In this document: piece after piece, positions 1 through 8,714 of the stretch
Layout of the letters: the number at the start of each line of letters is the position of its first letter
How positions within the stretch are numbered: position 1 is the first letter of the stretch
NCBI GenBank assembly: GCA_026710825.1
Contig: JAPOQH010000079.1
Span: 1 to 44,840 of the forward strand
Reading direction: 5' to 3'
Source of the DNA: Chloroflexota bacterium
GTDB taxonomy: Bacteria; Chloroflexota; Dehalococcoidia; Lucifugimonadales; UBA3495
DNA: 44,840 nt
Program-made: the position numbers and the translations under genes
Notes under the pieces: model-generated
The model's database searches: none
Told to the model about the DNA's origin: nothing
The model's input: the letters and a program-made list of their open reading frames with translations, nothing else

Positions 1-607
1 AGTGTGGCACCGTCGTTGAATAGTCGGTCCGAGAGCGACACGCAGCCACCTGAATCGGTTGCGATTTGTTACTGACGGGGTTGGCCGTCGATGCTGGGAA
101 TCCTGCCTCGCTGGTGTTGGGATAAACGTACGTTTGGTCTAGACACAGTTAGGATATACGTTCTTATGGCGTGATGTCAAGAGTGAGTGTCGGGGTGAGT
201 AAATTTCGCTACTCCGATTCTGCGGCTGACGCGGCGGACACTTACTAATGTACTGATGGAATCCGTAATCGACCCGAACGCCTGAAATTTCTGAGTATTG
301 CCGGGTTTTCGGGCAACGCCTGATCCCAATAACCTGCTTGGGACGAACGTCGCGGGATGCTCCGAAAATGCCCGAATCAAGCCGTGAGACGGGACTTTCG
401 CTTCCCACATATGAGACATGATTGTCTGTCGATACCGCAGGGTGTAGATTGCCTCCCTTGGGCGCGCCGGGTAGTCGACGAGGTTAGTGACGGTGGATGG
501 TCGGGTGCCAGTTGGAACCCTTCCCGCTGATGAATTGGCGGCATGGCCAATTTGCTCGAATCTGCGGTGCCTTTCGTATGGACCGCTGCTCTGTAGGAGG
601 CTTCCTG
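1..607. other. Leading stretch without a supported gene
   Basis: No reading frame here has a convincing ribosome binding site, domain or homologous motif. The open frames on the minus strand (about 139-408 and 177-743) are Arg/Ser/Pro-rich and look like chance frames in GC-rich DNA. The frame that runs into the gene at 608 stays open from 497, but an AGGAGG at 595-600 places the true start at 608. The stretch probably contains the promoter of that gene, but I could not pick a clear -35/-10 pair. Confidence 0.5.
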
Positions 608-1414
608 ATGATGACTGAGAATGAGCGACGCGGATCACAAAAAAATCGTTGGACCCGCTGGTACATGTGGCTCGCCTACGGCGGCGGCGTCCTGGGCGTG
701 ATCGCGGCCGTGGTCGTGATCGTGACGATGGCGGCTGCCCCAAGCAGCAACGGCAGAACGGTGGTGAGCCACCACGACATGGCGACGTTGACCCCCAACG
801 AAGCGGCTGCGCTGATCCGCCAACACCCCAGCATCAGCGGCCCCGCAGAATTGAACGACCTGCAACACATCGCGATTCAGGATGGCATCACGCTCAATGA
901 GTCCATCGCTCGTCATGCCTGGCGCGGTGACTTCTCAAGTATGGTAACGGCCATCGAGGACGACGACCCCGACAGCGTCGTTGATGCCGCCATCACCAGC
1001 GGGTCATCGGCCTGGATCAAGTTGTCGGGTTCCATCTCCGGCAACGCCCGGAAGGCCATCGACAGATTCAAGTCCGAAAACCCTAACGTTGCAATCAGCC
1101 TACAAACCGGCAAAGACCCGGGGTTCACCAGGCGGGAGGCGGATGAAGCGGTAATCGGAGCGCATTTCGCGGTGATGGCGGAGGATGGTGTACAGGACAG
1201 CGTGACCTATTACGACAGCGAGACCATTGAAATCGTCGTGACCGTCCAGATGGCAACTCCGCCCTCCGGTGAAAAACTATCCTCGCTGGAGAAGGCAGCC
1301 GAGCGCGGCGCCGCCGAGGCCACCAGGTCGGACATCACGGACAGCCTCGCCATATCGCTGTCAGTCGTCCAGCATGACATCAGTGGGACCGATGACTCCC
1401 GTGCACCCAACTGA
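608..1414 (+). CDS. Membrane-anchored protein of unknown function
   Basis: The gene encodes 268 residues. ATG 608 is chosen because a perfect AGGAGG (595-600) lies 7 nt upstream; a second ATG follows directly at 611. A basic N-terminus (about residues 1-18) is followed by one hydrophobic segment (about 19-42, Gly/Val/Ile-rich), then a soluble, mildly acidic domain of about 220 residues rich in Asp, Ser and Ala. This pattern fits a signal anchor with the C-terminal domain outside the cytoplasm. I see no catalytic motif and recognise no family. A hint of structure is a central region predicted to be alpha/beta (around residues 110-220). It stands alone, 271 nt before ispG, so the context does not suggest a function. 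Its reality is supported by the ribosome binding site and the clean TM plus domain layout. Confidence 0.7.
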   Translation: MMTENERRGSQKNRWTRWYMWLAYGGGVLGVIAAVVVIVTMAAAPSSNGRTVVSHHDMATLTPNEAAALIRQHPSISGPAELNDLQHIAIQDGITLNESIARHAWRGDFSSMVTAIEDDDPDSVVDAAITSGSSAWIKLSGSISGNARKAIDRFKSENPNVAISLQTGKDPGFTRREADEAVIGAHFAVMAEDGVQDSVTYYDSETIEIVVTVQMATPPSGEKLSSLEKAAERGAAEATRSDITDSLAISLSVVQHDISGTDDSRAPN

Positions 1415-1685
1415 CGCGCCCTGACACACTCCGTTCGATTAGAGAAGGGGCGTGGTGACACAATATTTCGGCAATGCGATACCCGGCATGTCCGTTGCCA
1501 CCAACTGAGGATGCCATCCAGAGGCGGTGCGGCAGGAACGAACGGCTCCGCGGATGAGGGTATTGAGTTGACGAATCAGGCGGCTGCAGGCACTAACGTC
1601 GGTGGCAGCGCGAGTTGGCAATCGTGTATGATTGACCGACGATTGAGATAGATATTTACCACTCACCCGTATCGGCGGTGCGACT

Positions 1686-2825
1686 ATGATCATGTCAAAG
1701 CGACGAGTTACGAAGCCGGTGTACGTTGGCGGCGTCAAGGTTGGGGGCGGAGCCGATGTGACGGTCCAATCGATGACCAAGACGGACACCCGCGACGTCC
1801 AGGCCACGGTGCGCCAGATACACGAGCTGGAGGAAGCGGGCTGCGAAATCATCCGCTCGGCCGTGCCGGACATGGAAGCGGCCAAGGCAATGGCGGAGAT
1901 CAAGAAGCAGATCCACATTCCGCTGATCGCCGACATTCATTTCCACTATCAACTGGCGCTGGAATGCGCGGCGGGTGGAGTAGACTGCCTGCGCTTGAAC
2001 CCGGGGAACCTGCGGAACGAGGACCAGGTGCGGGAGGTGGTCCAAGCGGCCAAGGAGCGGCAAATACCCATCCGGATCGGGGTCAACTTCGGCAGCCTGC
2101 CGCCGGTGGGAGGCATCGGTCGAACGCGCGGTTTTTCGCGCCACATGGACCTGGTGAACCAGCTTCCGAAAGCGGGTGAGGAGCAGGAGGGCGACTACAG
2201 CGTGGTGGACCACATGGTGGCGACGGCGCTGTGGGAGATCAGCCTGCTGGAACAGCAGGACTTTGAGCAGATCAAGATCTCGATGAAGGCGTTTGACGTG
2301 CCCACCACGGTGGAAGCGTATCGCCGGCTATCCGAAATGGTGCCGTATCCGCTGCATCTGGGGATCACAGAGGCAGGGACAGCCAAATCGGGATCGATTC
2401 GCACGGCGGTGGGCCTGGGAGTGCTGCTGTACGAAGGCATCGGGGACACGATACGGGTGTCGCTGAGCGACGACAGCGTGGAAGAAGTGGTTGCGGGCTA
2501 CGAGATTCTCAAGTCGCTGAACCTGCGAGACAAGGGCGCAGTGATGGTGGCGTGCCCAAGTTGTGGCCGCGCCGATGTTGACATCCGGAAATTGGCGAAC
2601 GACGTGGACGCGCTGCTGAAGGGCACGGACAAGAACATCAAGGTGGCGGTGATGGGGTGCGAGGTGAACGGGCCGGGCGAAGCCAAGGATGCGGACGTGG
2701 GGATAGCGGCCGGCGCCGGCCGGGCGATCATATTCCGAAAGGGCGAGAAGGTGCGGGTGGTTCCCGAGGCGGAAATGCTGGATGCGCTGATGGAAGAGAT
2801 CGAGAAAACACCTGTGGAAGCGTAG
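1686..2825 (+). CDS. ispG: 4-hydroxy-3-methylbut-2-enyl diphosphate synthase (flavodoxin/ferredoxin), IspG/GcpE
   Basis: IspG converts methylerythritol cyclodiphosphate to HMBPP in the MEP isoprenoid pathway, in the cytoplasm, using a [4Fe-4S] cluster. The 379-residue product has the TIM-barrel motifs of the family: SMTKTDTRDV near residue 30, ADIHFHYQLAL near 90, LRLNPGNL near 110 and IRIGVNFGSL near 135. The C-terminal cluster domain shows CPSC (about residues 292-295) and GCEVNGPGEA (about 325-334), supplying the three conserved cysteines. The length is that of the short bacterial form, without the large insert found in plant and Chlamydia enzymes. ATG 1686 and ATG 1692 are both possible starts; neither has a strong ribosome binding site. 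A TATGAT sequence at 1627-1632 could be the -10 element. The flavoenzyme gene follows after 39 nt. Confidence 0.95.
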   Translation: MIMSKRRVTKPVYVGGVKVGGGADVTVQSMTKTDTRDVQATVRQIHELEEAGCEIIRSAVPDMEAAKAMAEIKKQIHIPLIADIHFHYQLALECAAGGVDCLRLNPGNLRNEDQVREVVQAAKERQIPIRIGVNFGSLPPVGGIGRTRGFSRHMDLVNQLPKAGEEQEGDYSVVDHMVATALWEISLLEQQDFEQIKISMKAFDVPTTVEAYRRLSEMVPYPLHLGITEAGTAKSGSIRTAVGLGVLLYEGIGDTIRVSLSDDSVEEVVAGYEILKSLNLRDKGAVMVACPSCGRADVDIRKLANDVDALLKGTDKNIKVAVMGCEVNGPGEAKDADVGIAAGAGRAIIFRKGEKVRVVPEAEMLDALMEEIEKTPVEA

Positions 2826-2864
2826 CGGGCCGGGCTGGCCCGTGCGATCCATAACCACAACTCC

Positions 2865-4106
2865 ATGACTACCACCAGAACCACAACGGAGAACATCGCG
2901 CCATTCGACGTGGCGGCCCTGGAGGACCTGGGGATTCCCGAATTTCCGGGAGACCGCGAGGCGCTGAGAGAACGCCTGCTGGCGGCGATTGACCGGGTCC
3001 GGCCAACGCTGGAGGCGGACGCCGAGACCAACGACGCCAACTCAACGCTGGCCTGGTCGTCGGCGGTGGCGCTGTACCGGGAAGGGTTGATGTCCCTGAA
3101 GGTGCCGCGAGAACTGGGCGGGCCGGAAGTGGACCCGATGCTTTACCTGGAGTTAATCGACGACCTTTGCTACATCAACCCGTCGGCGGGATGGTGCGCT
3201 TTCATCAACAGCACCAGCACCGCGTTGATCGGGGCGTTCACGCCAGACGCGGGTGTCGATCGCGTTTTTGCGGACGGGCGGATGCCAATAGCGTCGGGAG
3301 CGTTGATACCGCGAGGGCTGGCGACTCCGGTGGACGGCGGTTGGATGGTCAGCGGGAGATGGCCCTTCGCCAGCGGGTCGGCGCATTCGTCATGGCTGCT
3401 GGCGGGATTCCGCATCGTGCGCGGCGACGAGCCGGGCCCGGAGCACATGGTGTTGACGTGTCCCATCGAGGACGTTCAGTTCCTGGACAACTGGCAGGTG
3501 ATGGGACTGCAGGGAACGGGCAGCCGGGATTTCGTGCTGACGGACTACTTCGTGTCGGAGGACATGGCCTTCGATCTGCCATCGACTGATCCACGGAAAG
3601 GCGGGCCGATGTTCTGGATGGGACGGCCGGGGTTCGTGACGCCCGACCACGCGGCGTTCGCGCTGGGTGTGGCGCGGAGAGCTCTGGATGAAATCTCGCT
3701 CCAAGCAGGTTCATACCAACGGGGATACCTGGCGTCGCCGATCGCGCAGCGGGGAGCGTTGCAGCACGACGTGGGCAAGTGCGACCAAGAGCTAAGGGCT
3801 GCGCGGGCGCTGTGCCGTGAGGCGCTGGAGGATGCCTGGGAGTTCTGCCTGCGGGGCGAGCGTCCCGACCTGGAACGGCAACTGCGGCTGCGTGGGGCGT
3901 GCGTCTACGCGACTGACGTGGCATGCGAGGTGGCAGCCACAGCGTTCCGGTACGGCGGCGGGAACGCGATCTACAACGACCGGGTGCTGCAACGGTGCAT
4001 GCGGGACATCAACGCGGCCGCGCAACACTTCATGGTGAACACCAGCGCGTACGACAACCTGGGGCAGTTCCGGCTGGGAATGGCGAACGTCAACGCGATG
4101 GGGTGA
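2865..4106 (+). CDS. Acyl-CoA-dehydrogenase-fold flavoenzyme (group D flavin monooxygenase-like)
   Basis: The 413-residue protein has the fold order of acyl-CoA dehydrogenases: an N-terminal helical domain, a middle beta domain (about residues 145-250, with the motif SGRWPFASGS followed by LQGTGSRDF) and a C-terminal helical bundle ending in a YGGGNAIYN-type loop. These motifs and the dimer-type C-terminus are typical of the two-component flavin-dependent monooxygenase branch (HpaB/HsaA/DszC-like) rather than true beta-oxidation dehydrogenases, since the usual catalytic glutamate context is not obvious. That assignment is an inference. The substrate is unknown, and a flavin reductase partner is not found nearby. 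The gene starts 39 nt after ispG, with no clear ribosome binding site before ATG 2865. A cotranscribed, unrelated neighbour is the likeliest reading of the pairing. Confidence 0.85.
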   Translation: MTTTRTTTENIAPFDVAALEDLGIPEFPGDREALRERLLAAIDRVRPTLEADAETNDANSTLAWSSAVALYREGLMSLKVPRELGGPEVDPMLYLELIDDLCYINPSAGWCAFINSTSTALIGAFTPDAGVDRVFADGRMPIASGALIPRGLATPVDGGWMVSGRWPFASGSAHSSWLLAGFRIVRGDEPGPEHMVLTCPIEDVQFLDNWQVMGLQGTGSRDFVLTDYFVSEDMAFDLPSTDPRKGGPMFWMGRPGFVTPDHAAFALGVARRALDEISLQAGSYQRGYLASPIAQRGALQHDVGKCDQELRAARALCREALEDAWEFCLRGERPDLERQLRLRGACVYATDVACEVAATAFRYGGGNAIYNDRVLQRCMRDINAAAQHFMVNTSAYDNLGQFRLGMANVNAMG

Positions 4107-4110
4107 GACC

Positions 4111-4131
4111 TCGAGGTCAGGGCGACCTCGA
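4111..4131 (+). terminator. Hairpin after the flavoenzyme gene
   Basis: The arms TCGAGGTC (4111-4118) and GACCTCGA (4124-4131) form a perfect 8-bp stem with a 5-nt loop, five bases after the stop codon. There is no U-tract, so this may be a 3'-end stabiliser or a weak or factor-dependent terminator. Confidence 0.45.
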
Positions 4132-4222
4132 TCCCCTGCAGGTTGCTGTTCCAAGCGCCGCCCGCAGAATGACGGGACCGGCGCGGATCCGAGAGTTGTA
4201 GGGATACAAGAGCGCGGCTGTT

Positions 4223-4228
4223 TATAAT
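4223..4228 (+). promoter_or_regulatory. Candidate -10 element of proS
   Basis: A perfect TATAAT stands out in GC-rich DNA 37 nt before the proS start. A TTGTAG at 4196-4201 is 21 nt upstream, too far for an ordinary -35, so only the -10 is supported. A start near 4235 would leave a leader of about 30 nt with the ribosome binding site GAGGGG (4250-4255). Confidence 0.5.
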
Positions 4229-4265
4229 CAACTCAACCGCACCGAAAACGAGGGGCACAAACGCG

Positions 4266-5969
4266 ATGCGCATATCAAGACTGGTTACCAGGACACTGCG
4301 GGACGACCCGCCGGAAGCGGAAACCGCGAGCCACCGCCTGATGCTGCGGGCGGGCCTGATCCAACAGGTTGCCGCCGGGGTGTATGCGTACCTGCCGCTG
4401 GCGTGGAGATCGCTGCAGAAGATCGAGCAGATCGTGCGCGAGGAGATGGACGCCGCCGCCGGGCAGGAATTGCGGATGCCGGCCCTGCAGCCCCTGGAAC
4501 TCTGGGAGCAGACTGGCCGGAACGCGGCGTTCGGCGACAACATGTTCAGGCTGGATGACCGGCGAGGGCGTCCGCTGGCGTTGGCGCCGACGCACGAGGA
4601 GGTTGTCACCAACATCGTAAAGGGCAACGTGCAAAGCTATCGCGACCTGCCGGTGATCCTGTACCAGATGCAGACCAAGTTCAGGGATGAGCCGAGGCCC
4701 CGGGCGGGACTGGTGCGGGTGCGGGAGTTCACGATGAAGGACGCCTATTCGTTCGACGCTGACGACGACGGCCTGGACGGTTCGTACCAGGCGATGGCGC
4801 AGGCATACCGCAACGTATTCCGGCGGTGCAGCATACCGGTGGTGATGGCAGAGGCGGACAGCGGCGCGATCGGCGGCAAGGATTCCCACGAATTCCTGCT
4901 GCCCACGGATACGGGCGAGGATACGGTGATCACCTGCCCGAATTGCGCCTACGCGGCCAACGCGGAGAAGGCCGAGGGGGTCTATCCTGAGCAGGAGAGG
5001 CCGGACCCGCTGGAGTTGGAAGAAGTGAGCACGCCGGGCATCAAGACGATTGCCGGGCTCGCAGAGTTCCTGGGAGTCCCGGAATCGCAGACGCTGAAGG
5101 CGGTGTTCTATGCCGCCGATGGCGAGGTGGTGTTCGCGACGATACGGGGCGACCTGGACGTCAACGAGGTGAAGCTCAAGAATGCGCTGCATTGCAACGA
5201 GTTGCGGTTGGCGGAGGACGATGAGGTGAAGGCCGCCGGATTGGTGGCGGGATCGACGTCGGCAATCGGGATCACCAACATCCGGAGGATCGCAGATCCA
5301 TCGATCAGCAAAGGCGGGAATTTCGTGGTGGGCGCGAACAAAGAGGACACGCACTACCGGAACGCCAACTATCCGCGGGATTTCGAGGCCGACATGATCA
5401 CGGACATAGCGCTGGCGCAGCCGGGGCATCTGTGCATGCACTGCGGGTCCACGCTGGAATCGACTCGGGGCGTCGAGGTCGGGCACATATTCAAGCTGGG
5501 GACGTTCTTCAGTGAGGCGCTGGGGGCGTATTACCTGGACACGGACGGACAGCAGCAGCCGATCACGATGGGGTGCTACGGGATCGGGGTCAGCCGGATC
5601 CTGGCAGCGGCCATCGAGCAGAATCACGACGAGCGCGGCATTGTGTTCCCGCCGCCCATCGCGCCTTACCAGGTGTACCTGGTGGGTCTGAACATGTCGG
5701 ACGAGAGCGTGGCCGAGGCGGCCGGGGATCTGTACGACAGGCTGTGGGCCGCCGGGATCGAGACGCTGTTCGATGACCGGGAGGACGCCGCCGCCGGCGT
5801 GAAGTTCAACGACGCCGACCTGATGGGACTACCGGTGCGGCTGGTGGTGAGTCCGAGGAACCTGCGGCAATCGTCGGTGGAGTTGCGAGGGCGGACTGAC
5901 GAGGACTCGGAAATGGTGCCGCTGGGCGACGTGGTTGAGGCGGTCCGGGGGATGATGGGAACCGGGTAG
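4266..5969 (+). CDS. proS: Prolyl-tRNA synthetase (bacterial type with editing domain)
   Basis: ProS charges tRNA-Pro with proline in the cytoplasm. The 567-residue length is the usual size of the bacterial ProS. Class II motif 1 lies in the first 80 residues, motif 2 around FRDEPRPRAGLVRVREF (about 137-153), and motif 3 in GCYGIGVSRILAAAIEQ (about 435-451). Between motifs 2 and 3 sits the YbaK-like INS editing domain (about residues 230-380, with GIKTIAGLAEFLGVP and TLKAVFY), which hydrolyses mischarged Ala-tRNA-Pro. The anticodon-binding domain occupies the last 100 residues (DRLWAAGIETLFDDR). ATG 4266 is preceded by GAGGGG at 4250-4255. The gene faces the dehydrogenase at 6128-7165 and the two are separated by hairpins. 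Confidence 0.97.
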   Translation: MRISRLVTRTLRDDPPEAETASHRLMLRAGLIQQVAAGVYAYLPLAWRSLQKIEQIVREEMDAAAGQELRMPALQPLELWEQTGRNAAFGDNMFRLDDRRGRPLALAPTHEEVVTNIVKGNVQSYRDLPVILYQMQTKFRDEPRPRAGLVRVREFTMKDAYSFDADDDGLDGSYQAMAQAYRNVFRRCSIPVVMAEADSGAIGGKDSHEFLLPTDTGEDTVITCPNCAYAANAEKAEGVYPEQERPDPLELEEVSTPGIKTIAGLAEFLGVPESQTLKAVFYAADGEVVFATIRGDLDVNEVKLKNALHCNELRLAEDDEVKAAGLVAGSTSAIGITNIRRIADPSISKGGNFVVGANKEDTHYRNANYPRDFEADMITDIALAQPGHLCMHCGSTLESTRGVEVGHIFKLGTFFSEALGAYYLDTDGQQQPITMGCYGIGVSRILAAAIEQNHDERGIVFPPPIAPYQVYLVGLNMSDESVAEAAGDLYDRLWAAGIETLFDDREDAAAGVKFNDADLMGLPVRLVVSPRNLRQSSVELRGRTDEDSEMVPLGDVVEAVRGMMGTG

Positions 5970-6013
5970 GTTCAGCGTTCTGGCGACCGCGGGACTTCCC
6001 GGCTCGTCCCAAT

Positions 6014-6035
6014 CTTGTCCTGAAACAGGAACAAG
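6014..6035 (+). terminator. Imperfect hairpin downstream of proS
   Basis: CTTGTCCTG (6014-6022) can pair with CAGGAACAAG (6026-6035) with one bulged A and a 3-nt loop. It lies 44 nt after the proS stop and has no T-run, so termination is only a possibility. Confidence 0.35.
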
Positions 6036-6074
6036 GATCAGTTGCCTGACTATCGGGCGTTCATGCGAATCGAC

Positions 6075-6104
6075 AAATGGGGCGACGCATGCGTGGCCCC
6101 TACG
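6075..6104. repeat. Interspersed GGGGCGA...CCCCTACG hairpin, copy 1
   Basis: This 30-nt element lies between the convergent proS and dehydrogenase genes. It begins AAATGGGGCGA (6075-6085) and ends CCCCTACG (6097-6104). GGGGC pairs with GCCCC, then after a G-G mismatch ACG pairs with CGT. The same first 11 and last 8 bases, at the same spacing, recur at 12454-12483. Confidence 0.55.
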
Positions 6105-6127
6105 CGAAAGCGGAATGGGAGTCGGGG

Positions 6128-7165
6128 CTACGGCTCCAAGAGGAGCTTGCCGAAGAAGTTGGTGGCCTCCATGGCGCGGTGGGCGTCGGCGGCCTGGGCC
6201 AGCGGATAGGTGTGGTGAATGGCGGGATTGATGACGCCGCGGTTTAGGCTGGTCACTATCTGGCGCATGTCCTCGCGGGAACCCATGTAACCGCCGTAGA
6301 TCTCGATCTGGCGGCTGAACAGCAGGCCGAGGTGGAGTTCAGCGCGCAATCCGCTGGTGGCTCCGCAGATGCAGTAGCGTCCGCCAGCGCGGAGGGAGCG
6401 GAACCCGTGGGACCACACGTCGGCACCCACGTGGTCGACCAGGAGATCGACGCCAGCGCCGCCGGTGATTTCGCGCACGCGACCGGAGATGTCTTCTTCG
6501 TTGTAGTTGATGACGTGGTCGGCGCCGAGTTGGCGGGCCTGCTCGGCTTTTTCGGGAGTGCTGGTAGTGGCGATCACCGTCGCGCCGACGACGTTCTTGA
6601 ACACCTGGATGGCGGCGGCGCCCACTCCGGCCGACGCCGAGAACACGAGCGCGGTTTCCCAGGGCTGGAGGGCGGCGCGGCGAACGGCCATGTTCCACAC
6701 CGGCAGGTAGGTGGTCGGGATGGCGGCGGCATCGGCGAACGAAACGTCAGCCTCCAGGCGGTAGGCATTGACCTCGGGGACGACGACGAGTTCGGCATAG
6801 CTGCCGTCGAGGGCAGTGCCGAGGAATCGGGAGCGGCGGCAAAGCTCGTCGCGTCCAGAGCCACACCACTGGCATACGCCACAACTGAGGCGGGGATTGA
6901 CCACGACGCGGTCGCCGGCCGACAGGCTGGAGACGTTGGCGCCGACAGCGACCACCTCGCCGGCAGTGTCGCCGCCCAGGATCAGCGGCGGCGGGAACTC
7001 GCGCTCCAAGCCGCGCTGGCCCTCGCGCGTGAAGATGTCCAGGCGGTTGAGGGCACTGGCGCCGACACGGACGACGACGTCGCCGGGCCCCGGAGTTGGG
7101 TCGGGACGATCTCCATATTGCAGGACGTCAGCGTCGCCGTGGGCTTCGATGTAGACGGCTTTCAT
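6128..7165 (-). CDS. Zinc-type medium-chain alcohol dehydrogenase / quinone oxidoreductase
   Basis: The 345-residue protein belongs to the medium-chain dehydrogenase/reductase superfamily. The GroES-like N-terminal domain has LILGGDTAGEVVAVG (about residues 61-75), where many zinc alcohol dehydrogenases have GHE. The four cysteines of the structural zinc lobe are present (CGVCQWCGSGRDELC, about 95-109). The Rossmann domain shows SAGVGAAAIQVFK (about 176-188) and a VDHVGA strand. This combination of structural zinc without the catalytic GHE motif is common in NADP-dependent quinone oxidoreductase-like members; the substrate cannot be told. ATG 7165 follows AGGAG by 12 nt, and that AGGAG overlaps the stop of the small zinc-finger gene, suggesting coupled translation. 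Confidence 0.9.
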   Translation of the reverse strand: MKAVYIEAHGDADVLQYGDRPDPTPGPGDVVVRVGASALNRLDIFTREGQRGLEREFPPPLILGGDTAGEVVAVGANVSSLSAGDRVVVNPRLSCGVCQWCGSGRDELCRRSRFLGTALDGSYAELVVVPEVNAYRLEADVSFADAAAIPTTYLPVWNMAVRRAALQPWETALVFSASAGVGAAAIQVFKNVVGATVIATTSTPEKAEQARQLGADHVINYNEEDISGRVREITGGAGVDLLVDHVGADVWSHGFRSLRAGGRYCICGATSGLRAELHLGLLFSRQIEIYGGYMGSREDMRQIVTSLNRGVINPAIHHTYPLAQAADAHRAMEATNFFGKLLLEP

Positions 7166-7181
7166 CGGTGGTTAGCGCTCC

Positions 7182-7415
7182 TTAATTCTGGTTGGGGGGA
7201 CGTCGATTGTCGTAGCAATCCTGGCAGAGAAAAACGACGGCCAATGTTTCATCATGGCTGGCGACCCGTCCGCATCGCGGCGAATTATTTTCGGGGAGCC
7301 AGGGTTGGTGGAAAGGTCCGCCGCACATTTGGCAGGTCGAACGATGGGGGCCCTCGAGCTCTTCGTTGCAGACCACGCAATATACGGGGCCGGGAATCTG
7401 AAATGCAGTTGCCAC
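7182..7415 (-). CDS. Small zinc-finger protein
   Basis: The 77-residue product has four CxxC-like positions: YCVVC (13-16), TCQMC (about 28-31), a single Cys near residue 48, and LCQDC (about 64-67). Interleaved histidines (SHDE, PFH) could also bind metal. This is the layout of a treble-clef or RING/B-box-like zinc module with no other domain. The start is GTG 7415, with GAGGT about 6 nt upstream on the minus strand. The stop lies 16 nt before the dehydrogenase start, so the two genes probably share a transcript. I do not recognise a named family; a protein-interaction or RNA-binding role is speculation. Confidence 0.6.
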   Translation of the reverse strand: MATAFQIPGPVYCVVCNEELEGPHRSTCQMCGGPFHQPWLPENNSPRCGRVASHDETLAVVFLCQDCYDNRRPPNQN

Positions 7416-7438
7416 TTCACTACCTCACTGTGCAACCA

Positions 7439-7469
7439 ATTATGTTGGTTCGTAGTATGTATGGATCAA
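7439..7469 (-). promoter_or_regulatory. Candidate promoter of the zinc-finger/dehydrogenase unit
   Basis: On the minus strand TTGATC (7464-7469) is followed after 19 nt by CATAAT (7439-7444). The spacer is 2 nt longer than ideal. It sits in the AT-richer gap between the cca stop and the GTG start at 7415. Confidence 0.35.
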
Positions 7470-7481
7470 ATTGGTTCAGGT

Positions 7482-8714
7482 TTAGGTTGTTGACCAGTTT
7501 TTCACCAGATCCTCCTCATCCTGGCGGGTGTGAGTTATACCATCAAGGCGCGCCTGGCGCAGGGCACGCAACAATTCACCGACGGCAGGGCCGGCCGGTA
7601 CGCCGAGTTCCAGCAGGTCCGTGCCGCGCAGTATGGGCGCGACGGACCACCAAGCATCGAGATACCGCTGGATGTATTCCCCAGCGGCCCGGGAGCCAAG
7701 CATCCCGGCGGCGGCCAATGCGCCGGGCGCGAGTCCGTCCAACAGAGCACAAACCCGGGACGGAGGGAGATGCGGTTCGTCAAGTTGGGGCATCCGGCTC
7801 ACCAACCGGGTGGTGTCTGCGATTGCGCGCGACCAATCAGCGGGGGCATTGATCCGAGCAGCGAAGGCGGTCGCTCCGCTGGCGGTGAGTGGCCAGACCA
7901 ACGCGGAAACCCAGACCAGGGGGTCGGGCGTCGCCAATGGGGGCGCGTTGGAAATGTGGCGCACGGACAGCGCGGGGTGGATGGTGCTGAGCGCTCCCAG
8001 ATCTTCAGCGTGGCGCAGCGCGGCCAGGGGTTCGGCCTCGTCGAATATGCGGTCCAATTCGTGGCGGATGCGGTCGCCGGAGATGGTGGAGAGAGCCCGC
8101 GCGTCCAGCGCCTCCCGTAGTTCAGCCTGCGTTTCGTCGGACAGTTGGAAATCCAAGCGGGCGGCGTAACGGATGGCACGGAGAATCCGAGTGGGGTCGT
8201 CGCGGAAGCTGCCGGCGTGGAGAGTGCGAATGACGCCAGCCTGCAGGTCGTCCTGACCACCGTGGGGATCGACGAGACGCGAATTGTGGCCGGCGAGCGG
8301 GATCGCCATGGCGTTGACGGTGAAATCGCGTCGGGCCAGATCGTCGATGATGTCGCCCGGCCGGACGTCGGGCAGCGCGCCGGGGTTCCGATAGGTCTCG
8401 GCGCGGGCGGTAACCAAGTCTACGGTGACACCCCCGGCTACCACGGTGGCAGTGCCGAAACGTTGATGGACGGTGAGGCGTCCTTCGACCGATTCCGCGA
8501 GGCGCGTGGCCAGCGCCGGCGCGTCGCCGACGATGGAAACGTCCAGATCGTTGACGGGAAGTCCGAGCAGGTTATCGCGGACCGGCCCGCCGACGAGGTA
8601 GGCGGACGCCCCGGAATCGTCGGCCAAGTATTGAACTTGCGCGAGCAGATTCGTCAGCCGGGGGTCTGTATTCAAAAAAATACCGACGGGAGAGGCGTCG
8701 GGAATTGACAGCAT
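7482..8714 (-). CDS. cca: CCA tRNA nucleotidyltransferase / poly(A) polymerase family protein
   Basis: This enzyme adds or repairs the 3' CCA of tRNAs. The 410-residue product has the class II nucleotidyltransferase head: YLVGGPVRDNLLG (about residues 39-51), the metal-binding DLDVS (57-61), and the NTP-selecting RRDFTVNAMA (about 128-137) and DDPTRILRAIRYAARL (about 168-183). A helical C-terminal half follows; no HD phosphohydrolase motif is visible. Whether it adds full CCA, only A, or poly(A) cannot be settled by eye. Both tRNA genes in this window already encode CCA, so repair is at least part of the job. It is the first gene of its unit, with a good candidate promoter at 8746-8774. Confidence 0.92.
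   Translation of the reverse strand: MLSIPDASPVGIFLNTDPRLTNLLAQVQYLADDSGASAYLVGGPVRDNLLGLPVNDLDVSIVGDAPALATRLAESVEGRLTVHQRFGTATVVAGGVTVDLVTARAETYRNPGALPDVRPGDIIDDLARRDFTVNAMAIPLAGHNSRLVDPHGGQDDLQAGVIRTLHAGSFRDDPTRILRAIRYAARLDFQLSDETQAELREALDARALSTISGDRIRHELDRIFDEAEPLAALRHAEDLGALSTIHPALSVRHISNAPPLATPDPLVWVSALVWPLTASGATAFAARINAPADWSRAIADTTRLVSRMPQLDEPHLPPSRVCALLDGLAPGALAAAGMLGSRAAGEYIQRYLDAWWSVAPILRGTDLLELGVPAGPAVGELLRALRQARLDGITHTRQDEEDLVKNWSTT

Noticed and set aside
4275..5627. 450-codon frame antisense to proS
   Set aside because: It lies wholly within proS, which has all class II synthetase motifs. The antisense frame is His/Arg/Val-rich with no domain.
6332..7852. 506-codon plus-strand frame across the dehydrogenase and cca
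   Set aside because: Antisense to two well-supported genes and the zinc-finger gene; GC-rich shadow composition.
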